Assembly: GCF_900187975.1 (NCBI RefSeq)
Contig: NZ_FZPC01000014.1
Coordinates: 107,944 to 171,943 of the forward strand
From: Pseudomonas delhiensis
GTDB taxonomy: Bacteria > Pseudomonadota > Gammaproteobacteria > Pseudomonadales > Pseudomonadaceae
Direction: 5' to 3'
Length of the DNA stretch: 64,000 bases
Below, piece by piece: positions 18,996 to 27,653 of this stretch (position 1 is its first letter; each line of letters begins with the position of its first letter). Below the pieces are notes generated by a model. The model was not told the DNA's origin. It ran no database searches and saw nothing but the letters and a program-made list of their open reading frames with translations. The position numbers and the translations under genes were made by a program.

Positions 18996-19714
18996 GCTGC
19001 GTTCCTCGCATACTGGTTGGCGGCGCGCAGGAAGGCTTCGGCCAGGGGCACGCTGACACCGGCCAGGGCCTTGCGCTCGGGTTGGAACAGGGTGGCGACG
19101 AAGAAGGGATGGTCGCTGGCCTCCAGGGCGCGGATGCTGCCGTCCTCGCCGTGGGCGGTGGCGTGCAGGGTGTCGCCGAACAGCGCTTGCTGGTACTCCG
19201 GGTTGACGCCGTAGCTGCAGCGGTAGCCTTCGCGGATGCTCGGCTTGCCGTAGACGCTGGCCAGGCGCGAACCCGGTTGCAGGCGGATGTCCTCGCGCAC
19301 CTCGATCAGCGAGCAGGGCAGGGCGTGGATCACCGGCCGTGCCGCGCGGGGTTCGACCTCGCCGTGGGCGGCGTCGTCCCAGCCCAGGACGTTGCGGGCT
19401 CGCTCCAGCAAGGCGTGCTGGAAGCCGGCGCAGGTACCCAGGTAGGGCACGCCGCGGGTGCGCGCGTGGGCGATGGCGCGCAGCGCGCCCTCGGTGCTGC
19501 GGTAGGGGCTGCCGGGGGTGCACCAGAAGCCGGAATAGGCGTCCAGCGCCAGGCCGCTGGCCAGGCGCGCGGTGTCCAGCCACTCCAGGCGCAGGGTGCC
19601 GGCGTGGGGCAGCAGCGACTGCTGCAGCGCCAGGGGAATGGCCCAGTGCGCGGTGACCCGGCTGTCGCGGTCGCCGATCAGGCCGATCCGCAGTAGTTTC
19701 CGCACCTTCCGCAT
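18992..19714 (-). CDS. Class I glutamine-amidotransferase-like protein (CTP-synthase C-terminus related)
   Basis: 240 residues resembling the glutaminase domain of CTP synthase, without the synthase domain. GLIGDRDSRVTAH at the start, FWCTPGSPYRS (61–73) and the nucleophile elbow YLGTCAGFQHALLE with Cys95 are conserved. The place of the catalytic His-x-Glu (family: QFHPE) reads LFQPER, so the His is Gln211 while Glu213 stays. Glutamine hydrolysis by the usual triad is therefore doubtful. I recall a family named for its relation to the CTP-synthase C-terminus with selenoprotein members. Operon with the ABM gene; divergent from a LysR gene over 105 bp. Confidence 0.75.
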   Translation of the reverse strand: MRKVRKLLRIGLIGDRDSRVTAHWAIPLALQQSLLPHAGTLRLEWLDTARLASGLALDAYSGFWCTPGSPYRSTEGALRAIAHARTRGVPYLGTCAGFQHALLERARNVLGWDDAAHGEVEPRAARPVIHALPCSLIEVREDIRLQPGSRLASVYGKPSIREGYRCSYGVNPEYQQALFGDTLHATAHGEDGSIRALEASDHPFFVATLFQPERKALAGVSVPLAEAFLRAANQYARNAA

Positions 19715-19769
19715 CGCTCCGTCCCCCTGCGCTGGTGCCCGTTGGCGGGCGTCGCTGGGCAATCTATAG

Positions 19770-19804
19770 TTGCGCCGATGCAATCGAAATGGGCGGTTGC
19801 GCAA
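19770..19804. promoter_or_regulatory. Candidate LysR operator in the divergent intergenic region
   Basis: TTGC-N6-GCAA (19770–19783) and the perfect palindrome TTGCGCAA (19797–19804) lie between the two divergent starts, spaced 27 bp. Dyads of this kind are usual for LysR binding; assignment is by position only. Confidence 0.35.
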
Positions 19805-19819
19805 TCCAAGAGTGCGCTC

Positions 19820-20704
19820 ATGCAATATCGACTGGAATACGCCGACCTTTCCCTGGTACTGGCCCTGGTGCGCGGCGGCACCCTGGCGCGGGCCGCGGAG
19901 TTGCTGGCGGTGGACGTGTCCACGGTGTTCCGCGCCGTGCGCCGGCTGGAGAAGGCCCTGGGCATGGCGCTGTTCGAGAAGGGCCGCGCCGGCTACCTGC
20001 CCGGCGCCACCGCGCAGCAGCTGGCGCGCCAGGCGGAACTGGCCGAGCAGGCCCTGGAGGCGGCGCGGGTGGGCCTGGAGCAGGGCCGCGAAGTGCTCAG
20101 CGGCACGGTGCGCCTGACCTGCACCGACGCCGTGCTGCACGGCCTGCTGCTGCCGGCCCTGGGCCGTTTCATGGGCGGCTACCCCGGCCTGCACCTGGAG
20201 CTGTCCACCTCCAACGCCTTCGCCAACCTCAGCCGGCGCGACGCCGACGTCGCCCTGCGCCTGACCACCGCGCCGCCGGACTACCTGGTGGGCCGCTGCC
20301 TGGGCGAGGTGCGCTACGCCCTGTGCGCCCACGAGGACTACCTGGCCACCCAGGCCGGGCGCGACTGGAGCGAGCTGAGCTGGATCGCCCCGGACGAGTT
20401 CATGCCCGACCACCCCAGCGTCGCCTGGCGCCGCCAGCTGTACCCGGCGCTCACTCCGGCCTACCGCTGCGGCAGCATCCTCTCGGTACTGGAGCTGTGC
20501 AGCGCCGGCCTGGGCCTGGCGGCGTTGCCGGACTACCTGCTGCACGAAGGCGACGGCCTGCGCGTGCTGCAGCACGACCTGCCGGGCTGCGGCACCGCGC
20601 TGTGGCTGCTGACGCGGCCGGACTGCCGGGCCCTGCGCACCGTGGTCACGCTGTTCGAGGAACTGGCGCGGCACATCCGCCTGCCGCAATCCATCGGGCG
20701 CTGA
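19820..20704 (+). CDS. LysR-family transcriptional regulator
   Basis: 294 residues from the ATG at 19820 (MQYRLEYADLSLV). Earlier in-frame ATGs at 19742 and 19778 give a non-family extension. HTH region about 6–63 (GGTLARAAELLAVDVSTVFRAVRRLEK), then an effector domain with LSGTVRLTCTDAV and RRDADVALRLTTAPPDYLVG. It resembles the group in which the HTH starts right at the N-terminus (PA-style small LysR proteins). Divergent from the amidotransferase-like/ABM operon and probably its regulator. Confidence 0.83.
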   Translation: MQYRLEYADLSLVLALVRGGTLARAAELLAVDVSTVFRAVRRLEKALGMALFEKGRAGYLPGATAQQLARQAELAEQALEAARVGLEQGREVLSGTVRLTCTDAVLHGLLLPALGRFMGGYPGLHLELSTSNAFANLSRRDADVALRLTTAPPDYLVGRCLGEVRYALCAHEDYLATQAGRDWSELSWIAPDEFMPDHPSVAWRRQLYPALTPAYRCGSILSVLELCSAGLGLAALPDYLLHEGDGLRVLQHDLPGCGTALWLLTRPDCRALRTVVTLFEELARHIRLPQSIGR

Positions 20705-20784
20705 ACGACCACCCGACGAACAGAACGAACCCGGGGCGGCCGGCGGCCCTCCAATGGCCATCCCCGCATCGACCGGAGGTCACC

Positions 20785-21048
20785 ATGAACCCGACACTGC
20801 ACAAATGGCTGGGCAATCCCTGGCCGCAACGCGACGGCGACAATGCCGCCCGCGGCCTGCCGGGCTACCCGCGGGACGCAGAGCAGGACGCGGAAATCGT
20901 CAGGACCCTGGGCTTCGACCCCGACTCGCCGGACCTGGCCGACCCGCAGATCGACCCGCCGCAGCCGCCACACCCGCCCCGCGGGGGCCCCAGCCCGCAG
21001 CGCCACAAGCGCGCGCCGGGCGAGCAGTACCCGCCCTACGGCGATTGA
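20785..21048 (+). CDS. Small Pro/Asp-rich hypothetical protein
   Basis: 87 residues, not recognised. No signal peptide or membrane helix. The start MNPTLHKWLGNPWPQRDGDN is followed by an acidic middle and a Pro-rich C-terminus (PPQPPHPPRGGPSPQ), which looks disordered. A strong ribosome site (GGAGGT 6 bases before ATG) argues for a real gene. Between the LysR gene and a GFA-family gene, same strand; no functional hint. Confidence 0.6.
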   Translation: MNPTLHKWLGNPWPQRDGDNAARGLPGYPRDAEQDAEIVRTLGFDPDSPDLADPQIDPPQPPHPPRGGPSPQRHKRAPGEQYPPYGD

Positions 21049-21128
21049 GCCCTGCCCCCGGACGGCGGGGCTGCGCGGCGCCGGCACATGCCCTAGACTG
21101 CCGCTTTGCGCAAGTCGAGGAGCAGGGC

Positions 21129-21530
21129 ATGTACCGGGGAAGCTGTCTGTGCGGCGCCGTCGCCTTCGAGCTGGAAGGTGAGCTGGCGCCCATCCAGGTC
21201 TGCCATTGCGGACAGTGCCGCAAGGCCCAGGGCGGGCCCTTCGCCACCAACATCCCGGTGCGCCGCGAGGCCCTGCGCCTGCTGGCGGGCCAGGAGCAGT
21301 TGCGCGCCTTCGAGTCCTCGCCGGGTAAACGGCGTTGGTTCTGCGCGAACTGCGGCTCGCCGATCTACAGCGAACGCGATGCCTTGCCCGGCATCCTGCG
21401 GCTGCGCGCCGGCACCCTCGATGGCGAGCTGCGCACCCGGCCGGAGGCCCACTACCACGTGGCCTCGGCGGCCAACTGGTGGCCGCTGGACGACGGCCTG
21501 CCGCGGCACCCCGCCGGCAAGCCCGGCTGA
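21129..21530 (+). CDS. GFA-family zinc protein (CENP-V/GFA domain)
   Basis: 133 residues. Typical GFA start MYRGSCLCGAVAFELEGE and zinc ligands in three groups: CLCG (7–10), CHCGQC (about 25–30) and CANCG (about 72–76). Known members include glutathione-dependent formaldehyde-activating enzyme; most bacterial ones are of unknown role. Cytoplasmic, no signal peptide. SD GAGCAGGG is weak but the start is fixed by the conserved N-terminus. Stand-alone gene. Confidence 0.88.
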   Translation: MYRGSCLCGAVAFELEGELAPIQVCHCGQCRKAQGGPFATNIPVRREALRLLAGQEQLRAFESSPGKRRWFCANCGSPIYSERDALPGILRLRAGTLDGELRTRPEAHYHVASAANWWPLDDGLPRHPAGKPG

Positions 21531-21614
21531 GCGAGGCGGCATTTGTCATGTTCGCAGCACCCGCCGCACGTTACCCTATGGGCCGCCTGAGTGGCTGATC
21601 GTCAAGGAGGAACG

Positions 21615-22751
21615 ATGTCGGCATCACCCAGCCGCTTTCGCGTCATGGTGCTCGGTGGCTATGGCAATTTCGGCAGCCTGATCGTCCGCCGCCTGGCCGG
21701 CGCGGAGGGCATGCGCGTGCTGGTCGCCGGGCGCGACCAGAAGCGCGCCGGCCTGCTGGCCGCGGAGGTGGGCGGCGAGGCGGTGTGCCTGGACATGAAC
21801 CAGCCGACCCTCGCCGGGCGCCTGCGCGAGCTGCGCGTGGACCTGCTGATCTCCACCGCCGGCCCCTTCCAGGCCCAGGACTACCGGGTGGCGCGCGCCG
21901 CGGTGGCGGCGGGGGCGCACTACGTCGACCTGGCCGACGCCCGCCAGTTCGTCTGCGCCATCGGCGAGCTGGACCGGGCGGCGCGCAGCGCCGGGGTGCT
22001 GGTGTGCGCCGGCGCCAGCTCGGTGCCGGCGCTCAGCGCCGCGGTGGTCGATGAACTGCTGCCGCGCTTCGCCCGCCTGGACGCCATCCACCACGGCATC
22101 AGTTCGTCGGCGAAGATTCCCGGCCAGGCTACCCTGGCGGCCGTGCTCGGCTACTGCGGCAAGCCGCTGCGCCAGTTGCGCGACGGCCGCTGGCAGGCGG
22201 TGTACGGCTGGCAGGACCTGGTCGCCCACCGCTTCCCGGCGCCGCTGGGGCGCCGCTGGCTGGCCAACTGCGACGTGCCCGACCTGGAACTCTTCCCGCA
22301 ACGCTACCCGACGGTGCGCGAGGTGCGCTTCGGCGCCGGCCTGGGCCTGCGCACCACGCATTTCGGCACCTGGGCGCTGTCCTGGCTGGTGCGCCTGGGC
22401 CTGCTGCGGGACGCCAGCCGCCTGAGCCCCTGGCTGCAGCGCCTGGCCCAGGGCCTGGAACCGCTGGGCGACGGGCGCAGCGGCATGTTCGTGCGCCTGC
22501 AAGGCGAGGGCGCGGACGGCCGGCCCCTGCACCTGTGCTGGGAGCTGCAGGCGGCCGACGACCACGGGCCGAACATCCCCTGCATGGCGGCGGTCGCCCT
22601 GGCCCGCAAGCTGGCGGCCGGGCGCCTGGACAAGCGCGGCGCCACGCCCTGCATCGGCCTGCTGGGCCTGGACGACTACCTCGCCGAGCTGCAAGGCCTG
22701 AGCGTGCGCCATGGCCTGCGCGAGCTGGGGCCATTGCGCCCCGGCGCCTGA
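21615..22751 (+). CDS. Saccharopine-dehydrogenase-like NAD(P)-binding protein
   Basis: 378 residues. Rossmann nucleotide loop GGYGNFGSLIVRRLA (14–28), then LISTAGPFQAQDYRVARAAV and HYVDLADARQF, the hallmarks of the saccharopine dehydrogenase-like / trans-acting enoyl-reductase-like family. The second half (AKIPGQATLAAVLGYCGKP...) forms the substrate domain. The actual reaction is unknown for this subgroup. The ATG at 21615 has AAGGAGGAACG directly upstream, an almost perfect ribosome site. Confidence 0.8.
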   Translation: MSASPSRFRVMVLGGYGNFGSLIVRRLAGAEGMRVLVAGRDQKRAGLLAAEVGGEAVCLDMNQPTLAGRLRELRVDLLISTAGPFQAQDYRVARAAVAAGAHYVDLADARQFVCAIGELDRAARSAGVLVCAGASSVPALSAAVVDELLPRFARLDAIHHGISSSAKIPGQATLAAVLGYCGKPLRQLRDGRWQAVYGWQDLVAHRFPAPLGRRWLANCDVPDLELFPQRYPTVREVRFGAGLGLRTTHFGTWALSWLVRLGLLRDASRLSPWLQRLAQGLEPLGDGRSGMFVRLQGEGADGRPLHLCWELQAADDHGPNIPCMAAVALARKLAAGRLDKRGATPCIGLLGLDDYLAELQGLSVRHGLRELGPLRPGA

Positions 22752-22880
22752 TGCCTCCAAGGGGGTATGCGCGCCGGCGCCGCAGGCCCATCCGCCGCCG
22801 GCTACTGATCCACGACAAGAAATGCGCCGATCGCCCGCCCTAGACTCCGGGACCGCCCATCCCCGCGAGAGGAGTCACCC

Positions 22881-24053
22881 ATGCACGTGGATATCGCCAT
22901 CGTTGGCGCCGGCCCCGCCGGGCTCTGCCTGGCCCGCGCCCTGTCCGGCCATGGCCTGTCGATCCTGCTGATCGAGCGCCAGGCCCGCGCCGCCCTGGCC
23001 GAGCCGGCGGAGGACGGCCGCGAGATCGCCCTGACGCACGCCTCGCGCAGCCAGTTGCAACTCCTGGACATCTGGCCGCGGCTGGCTGCCCAGGACATAG
23101 CGCCGCTGCGCGACGCCCAGGTGCTCAACGGCCCCTCGCTGTTCGCCCTGCGCATCGATGCCGGCCTGGCCGGCGCCGGCCAGCTCGGCCACCTGGTGCC
23201 GAACCAGGCGATCCGCCGCGCCGCCTTCGCGGCGGTGGAAGATTGTGCCGACGTGGCCCTGCTCGACGGGCGCGCGCTGCAGTCCGTGCGCGTCACCGGC
23301 GAACGCGCCCGGCTCACCCTCGATGACGGCGAGCAACTGACCGCCGGCCTGCTGGTGGCCGCCGACAGCCGCTTCTCGGAAACCCGCCGCATGCTCGGCA
23401 TAGGCGCGCGCATGGAAGACTTCGGCAAGACCATGCTGGTCTGTCGCATGGCCCACGCCAAGCCCCACCAGCAGGTGGCCTGGGAATGGTTCGGCTACGG
23501 CCAGACCCTGGCCCTGCTGCCGCTCAACGGCGACGTCTCGTCGGTGGTGCTGACCCTGCCGCAGCACGAGATGAACCCGATGCTGGCCCTGGACGAGGCG
23601 GCCTTCGCCCGCGACGTCGAGCGCCGCTTCGAAAGCCGCCTGGGTAGCATGGCCCTGCTCGGGCCGCGCCATTGCTACCCGCTGGTGGGCGTCTACGCCG
23701 ACCGCTTCGCCGGCCCGCGCTGCGCGCTGCTGGGCGATGCCGCAGTGGGCATGCACCCGGTCACCGCCCACGGCTTCAACTTCGGCCTGCAGAGCGCCCG
23801 GCGCCTGGCCGCCGAAGTGCTGGCGGCCAGGCGCAAGGGCGGTGACTGGGGCGCCGCCGGCCCCCTGCGTCGCTACGCCCTGGCGCACCGCCTGGCGACC
23901 TGGCCGCTGTACCAGGCCACCAGCCTGATCGCCGGGCTGTACAACGACCCGCGCCCACCGGCGCGCCTGCTGCGCAATGCCGGCCTGCGCCTGGCCCAGG
24001 GCCTGCCGCCGCTGCGCCAGGCCATCGCCCGGCACCTGACGCAGAACGCCTGA
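22881..24053 (+). CDS. FAD-dependent ubiquinone-biosynthesis-type hydroxylase (UbiH/UbiM family)
   Basis: 390 residues. FAD-binding GAGPAGLCLARAL at 9–21, the R-E-I-A-L-T segment typical of UbiH/UbiF/COQ6 relatives, and the second FAD motif RCALLGDAAVGMHPVTAHGFNFGL at about 277–300. These flavin monooxygenases hydroxylate the ubiquinone ring. The usual UbiH/UbiI genes are elsewhere in Pseudomonas, so this is an extra member; it looks closest to what is called UbiM (5-demethoxyubiquinol hydroxylase), but I cannot separate subfamilies by eye. Single gene followed by a GC hairpin. Confidence 0.8.
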   Translation: MHVDIAIVGAGPAGLCLARALSGHGLSILLIERQARAALAEPAEDGREIALTHASRSQLQLLDIWPRLAAQDIAPLRDAQVLNGPSLFALRIDAGLAGAGQLGHLVPNQAIRRAAFAAVEDCADVALLDGRALQSVRVTGERARLTLDDGEQLTAGLLVAADSRFSETRRMLGIGARMEDFGKTMLVCRMAHAKPHQQVAWEWFGYGQTLALLPLNGDVSSVVLTLPQHEMNPMLALDEAAFARDVERRFESRLGSMALLGPRHCYPLVGVYADRFAGPRCALLGDAAVGMHPVTAHGFNFGLQSARRLAAEVLAARRKGGDWGAAGPLRRYALAHRLATWPLYQATSLIAGLYNDPRPPARLLRNAGLRLAQGLPPLRQAIARHLTQNA

Positions 24054-24060
24054 AACAGAC

Positions 24061-24087
24061 GGCCCGCGCCGGGGGAGGGCGCGGGCC
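24061..24087 (+). terminator. GC-rich hairpin after the hydroxylase gene
   Basis: 10-bp perfect stem GGCCCGCGCC / GGCGCGGGCC, loop of 7, no T-run. It may end the upstream transcript or lie in the leader of the next gene. Confidence 0.5.
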
Positions 24088-24117
24088 GCGAGCCAAGAAA
24101 GTACGGGAGGAAAGACC

Positions 24118-24438
24118 ATGGCCCTGACATCCACCGACATCTGCGCCGCCGCCGATCGCCTGAAGGGCTTCGTCGGCTTCAACCGCAAGACCGGCAAGTA
24201 CCTGGTGCGCTTCAGCGAGGACTCCTTCGGCCTCGACGTGGACCAGGACAGCATCGTCCCGGCCTGCGAGTTCGTCTGGGCGCAGAAGACCGGCGAGCTG
24301 ATGACGCTGAGCCGCGAATGCCTGCAGATACTCCAGGCGCAGAACATCGCCGAGCGCCTGGAGTTCGGCGAGGCGCTGCAGACCTACCTGCGGCGCACCG
24401 ACCTGCCGGAAATCTGCGCCCAGCGCCAGCTGAAGTAG
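24118..24438 (+). CDS. Hypothetical protein of 106 residues
   Basis: Not recognised. MALTSTDICAAADRLKGFVG starts it; no signal peptide or membrane helix; mixed alpha/beta composition with Cys10, Cys49 and further cysteines near residues 68 and 100. GGGAGGAAAG 6 bases before the ATG is a strong ribosome site and codon use is typical of this genome, so I consider it real. It follows the ubiquinone-type hydroxylase by 64 bp including a hairpin. Downstream lies only repeat DNA. Confidence 0.65.
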   Translation: MALTSTDICAAADRLKGFVGFNRKTGKYLVRFSEDSFGLDVDQDSIVPACEFVWAQKTGELMTLSRECLQILQAQNIAERLEFGEALQTYLRRTDLPEICAQRQLK

Positions 24439-24527
24439 CCGGTGCCGCCTGGAGCCCGGTCACGATCTCGTGAGCGAAAGCAGGCGAGGGAGCGTAATGC
24501 CGTTCGTGCTTCAGCGAAGGCGGGAAC

Positions 24528-24972
24528 GTAGGGCGAATAACCGTTCGCGGTTATCCGCCGCTGGCCGTGCCACCGGAGCGTTCGGCGAGGCCGGTGAATC
24601 CAATCGCGGACAAAGTCCGCTCCTACACCCGTGCCCGACCGTAGGGCGAATAACCGTTCGCGGTTATCCGCCGCTGGCCGTGCTACCGGGGCGTCCGGCG
24701 TGGCCGGTGAATCCAATCGCGGACAAAGTCCTACGCTGGCCGAGCCATGCCATTCCCCTGTAGGAGCGCGCCCTGCGCGCGAATCGCGGGCAGGGCCCGC
24801 TCCTACGACCGTGCTTCCTGGAACCGAGCGGACTCTGTCCGCGATCATCCGTCGTTGAAAACGGCGGATAACGCCGTAGGCGTTATGCGCCCTACGGGTT
24901 TCCAGAGAAACCACCGAGCGCACCGGAACGCCCCTTCAGAAGGCCGAGCGAAACCAGCGCTCAGGAGGTCAT
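24528..24972. repeat. Cluster of BIME/REP elements and a dispersed module
   Basis: Half-elements GTAGGGCGAATAACCGTTCG at 24528 and 24641 (113-bp period), REP-type palindromes around 24603–24635 and 24760–24809 (GTAGGAGCGCGCCCTGCGCG with inverted partner), and an inverted half-element ending CGCCCTAC at 24895. 24901–24972 is the reverse complement of 42547–42612, so a second dispersed sequence always seems to sit beside the BIME. About 540 bp without a gene. Confidence 0.8.
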
Positions 24973-24982
24973 GGACCGGTTC

Positions 24983-25741
24983 TCAGAGGAACATGCCGCC
25001 GGAGGCCTCCACCCGCTGGCCATTGATCCAGCGGCTGTCGTCGCTCAAGAGGGCGACCACGGCGCCACCGATATCGTCCGGCAGGCCGACGCGGCCCAGC
25101 GCGGTGTTGCCGGCGATCTGCCGGTTGAGCTCGGCGTTGTCGCGCACCAGGCCGCCGCCGAAGTCGGTCTCGATGGCGCCGGGGGCGAGGATGTTCACCG
25201 AGATGCCGCGCCCGCCCAGTTCCCTGGCCTGGTACTTCGTCAGCACCTCCATGGCGCCCTTCATGGCCGCATAGGCGGCATAGCCGGGCAGGGCGAAGCG
25301 GGTGAGGCCGGTGGAGACGTTGAGGATGCGCCCGCCGTCGGCGAGCAGCGGCAGCAGCTTCTGGGTGAGGAAGAAGGGGCCCTTGAACTGGATCTTCAGC
25401 AACTGCTCGAACTGCGCCTCGGTGGTCTCGGCGAAGGCTGCGTGGAGGCCGATGCCGGCGTTGTTCACCAGGTAGTCGAAATGCGGGCGGCCGAAGTGCT
25501 CCTTCAGCACGCTTTCGACGTTCCGGGCGAAGTCGGCGAAGCTGGCGCTGTCGGCGACGTCCAGGGGCAGCATCCGCACCCGGGCGCCGTGCTGCTCGAT
25601 CTCGTCGGCGACGATCCGCGCCTCGTCGGCCTGGCTGCGGTAGGTACCGATGATATCGACGCCGGCGGCGGCCAGGTGCAGTGCGGCGTTGCGGCCCAGG
25701 CCGCGGCTGGCGCCGGTGATGAGGGCGATCTTGCGGGACAT
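24983..25741 (-). CDS. Short-chain dehydrogenase/reductase (SDR)
   Basis: 252 residues, classical SDR. Cofactor loop TGASRGLG (9–16), NNAG at 93–96, catalytic Ser143, Tyr157 and Lys161 (YAAMK), and the end motif WINGQRVEASGG. TYRSQADEA after strand 2 suggests NADP preference. Substrate not readable. Start at 25741 (MSRKIALITG); the longer frame lacks family similarity. Divergent from a LysR gene over 122 bp, which probably regulates it. Confidence 0.9.
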   Translation of the reverse strand: MSRKIALITGASRGLGRNAALHLAAAGVDIIGTYRSQADEARIVADEIEQHGARVRMLPLDVADSASFADFARNVESVLKEHFGRPHFDYLVNNAGIGLHAAFAETTEAQFEQLLKIQFKGPFFLTQKLLPLLADGGRILNVSTGLTRFALPGYAAYAAMKGAMEVLTKYQARELGGRGISVNILAPGAIETDFGGGLVRDNAELNRQIAGNTALGRVGLPDDIGGAVVALLSDDSRWINGQRVEASGGMFL

Positions 25742-25863
25742 GGCGTGGCTCCTGTGTGGGGTGGCTTCGGGGACAAGGTTATTGTCCTGGCTGGTTCTGA
25801 TAAACACGGCAAAATCGGAAATACTGGTCGGCACAGCCGAACAATCAGCAGGCCTCGCCGCCC

Positions 25864-26763
25864 ATGATCAAACCCGAACTGTTGCGCACCTTCGTGCGTG
25901 TCACCGAACTCTCCAGCTTCAGCCAGGCCGGCGAGCAGCTGGGCCTGCCGCGCTCCAGCGTTTCCGAGCAGGTCCGGCAACTGGAGGGCCTGCTCGGCAC
26001 CCGCCTGCTGCAGCGCACCACCCGCAAGGTCCGGGCGACCCAGGACGGCCTGGTGTTCTACGAGCGTAGCAAGGCGCTGCTGGCGCAGATGGACGAACTG
26101 CAGGGGCTGTTCCGCCGCGACGGCGAGGTGCTCGCCGGGCGCCTGCGGGTGGACATGCCGACCATAGTGGCGCGCAAGGTGGTGATGCCGCGCCTGGGCG
26201 AGTTCACCGCCCGCCATCCGGGCCTGGAGCTGGAGGTGAGCAGCACCGACCGCCGCGTCGACCTGGTGCGCGAGGGTTTCGACTGCGTGCTGCGCGTGGG
26301 CGGCGCCGCGGAAGCTTCGCTGGTAGCCCGGCCGCTGGGTGGTTTCGAGCAGATCAACTGCGCCAGCCCCGCCTACCTGGCCGCCTTCGGCACGCCCCGT
26401 GGCCTGGAGGACCTGGCCGGGCACCGCCTGGTGCACTACGTACCCGTGCTGGGCATGCGCCCGGCCGGCTTCGAGTTCCGTCGCGAGGGTGCGACGCACT
26501 TCCTGCCGATGGCCGGCGGCGTGACGGTGAACAACGCCGAAGCCTACGAAGGCGCCTGCCTCGGCGGGCTGGGGCTGATCCAGGCGCCGCGCCACGGTCT
26601 GTGCGACTACCTGGCCGACGGCCGCCTGGTGGAGGTGCTGCCGGACTTGCGCCCGGCGCCGCTGGAGGTGACGCTGCTCTACGCTCACCGCCAGCAGCCA
26701 ACGCGGGTGCGGGTGTTCATGCAGTGGCTGCAGGGTCTGGTGGAGGAGGTGGCCGGCCGCTGA
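25864..26763 (+). CDS. LysR-family regulator divergent from the SDR gene
   Basis: 299 residues. HTH about 2–60 (LSSFSQAGEQLGLPRSSVSEQVRQLEGLLG), then the effector domain with GRLRVDMPTIVARKVVMPRL and STDRRVDLVREGFDCVLRVG, the pattern of the large CrgA/DsdC-like group that often controls a neighbouring oxidoreductase. Start MIKPELLRTFVRV is canonical. The weak spacing signals in 25742–25863 do not let me name an operator. Confidence 0.87.
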   Translation: MIKPELLRTFVRVTELSSFSQAGEQLGLPRSSVSEQVRQLEGLLGTRLLQRTTRKVRATQDGLVFYERSKALLAQMDELQGLFRRDGEVLAGRLRVDMPTIVARKVVMPRLGEFTARHPGLELEVSSTDRRVDLVREGFDCVLRVGGAAEASLVARPLGGFEQINCASPAYLAAFGTPRGLEDLAGHRLVHYVPVLGMRPAGFEFRREGATHFLPMAGGVTVNNAEAYEGACLGGLGLIQAPRHGLCDYLADGRLVEVLPDLRPAPLEVTLLYAHRQQPTRVRVFMQWLQGLVEEVAGR

Positions 26764-26780
26764 GCCGGCCGCGCGCCCGC

Positions 26781-27422
26781 TCAGCTCGGCCAGTCCGAAT
26801 CGAGGATGATCCGGCAGAAGTCGATGCGCTCGAACTGCGCGTCCTTCAGCGCCAGGACGTCGGCCTTGACGTTGCCGAAGGTGGTCTGCGGCTTGTCCTT
26901 GATGCCCTGGTAGAAGGCCTCGATGATGTCGTTCTTGAAGTCGCCGCCGCGCGGGTGGGCGGCCACCACGGCGTCGCGCACCGCGTCGGGGAACTCGGCG
27001 TAGTCGATGCCCAGCACGTCCATCTCCACCCCGGCGGTGACCAGGGCGATCTCCGGCCGCATGTGCTGCGGGATGCCGGGGGTGGTGTGCAGGGCAATGG
27101 CGGTCCACACGGTTTCCACGTCGCGCTCGGCGATGCCGTGGCTGCGCAGGAACTCGGCGGCGCAGTCGGCGCCGTCCACCTCGAAGCGCTCGCACTTGCT
27201 GCAGTAGCGCGGCAGCAGCCCCATGTCGTGGAACATGGCGCCGGCGTACAGCAGCTCGGCGTCGTACTTCAGGCCCCGGCGCGCGCCGGCGAGTGCGCCC
27301 CAGTAGTACACCCGCGAGGAGTGGTGGAACAGCAGCGGGGTGGCGGTGTCGCGCACCAGTTCGGTGATTTCGCGGGCGAGCTGGCTGTCGGGGACTTTCA
27401 CCCCCTGGATGTCGAGCGTCAT
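26781..27422 (-). CDS. HD-domain metal-dependent hydrolase
   Basis: 213 residues. HD superfamily: FHHSSRVYYWG (33–41), the HD pair in MFHDMG (65–66), a third His near 112 (IALHTTPGIP) and Asp near 135–140. This layout is close to the cyanamide-hydratase-like / HD hydrolase group, so a small-molecule hydrolase is likelier than a cyclic-dinucleotide enzyme. Three Cys (74, 77, 87) lie near the metal loop. The ribosome site AGGAGG 5 bases before ATG at 27422 fixes the start. Monocistronic; divergent from yfiR. Confidence 0.8.
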   Translation of the reverse strand: MTLDIQGVKVPDSQLAREITELVRDTATPLLFHHSSRVYYWGALAGARRGLKYDAELLYAGAMFHDMGLLPRYCSKCERFEVDGADCAAEFLRSHGIAERDVETVWTAIALHTTPGIPQHMRPEIALVTAGVEMDVLGIDYAEFPDAVRDAVVAAHPRGGDFKNDIIEAFYQGIKDKPQTTFGNVKADVLALKDAQFERIDFCRIILDSDWPS

Positions 27423-27653
27423 GGTGGCCTCCTGATGAGTGTCGCGGCGATGTCGTGCCGTGCCTCCATTGGAAGTCCGTAGCGCTTTGGCAGCAATCGA
27501 CAGGGTGGACCGAATCCTGCCAACCAACGCCGATGCCCTGCCAGCCTTGTGGAATGAGACTCCGCTGAAAATGACGTCATAAAACTGACGAATCTTGTCG
27601 CACGTCAAATCAGAAGTCGGTTGTCCGTCACATTCTTACGGTAATCCATTAAG

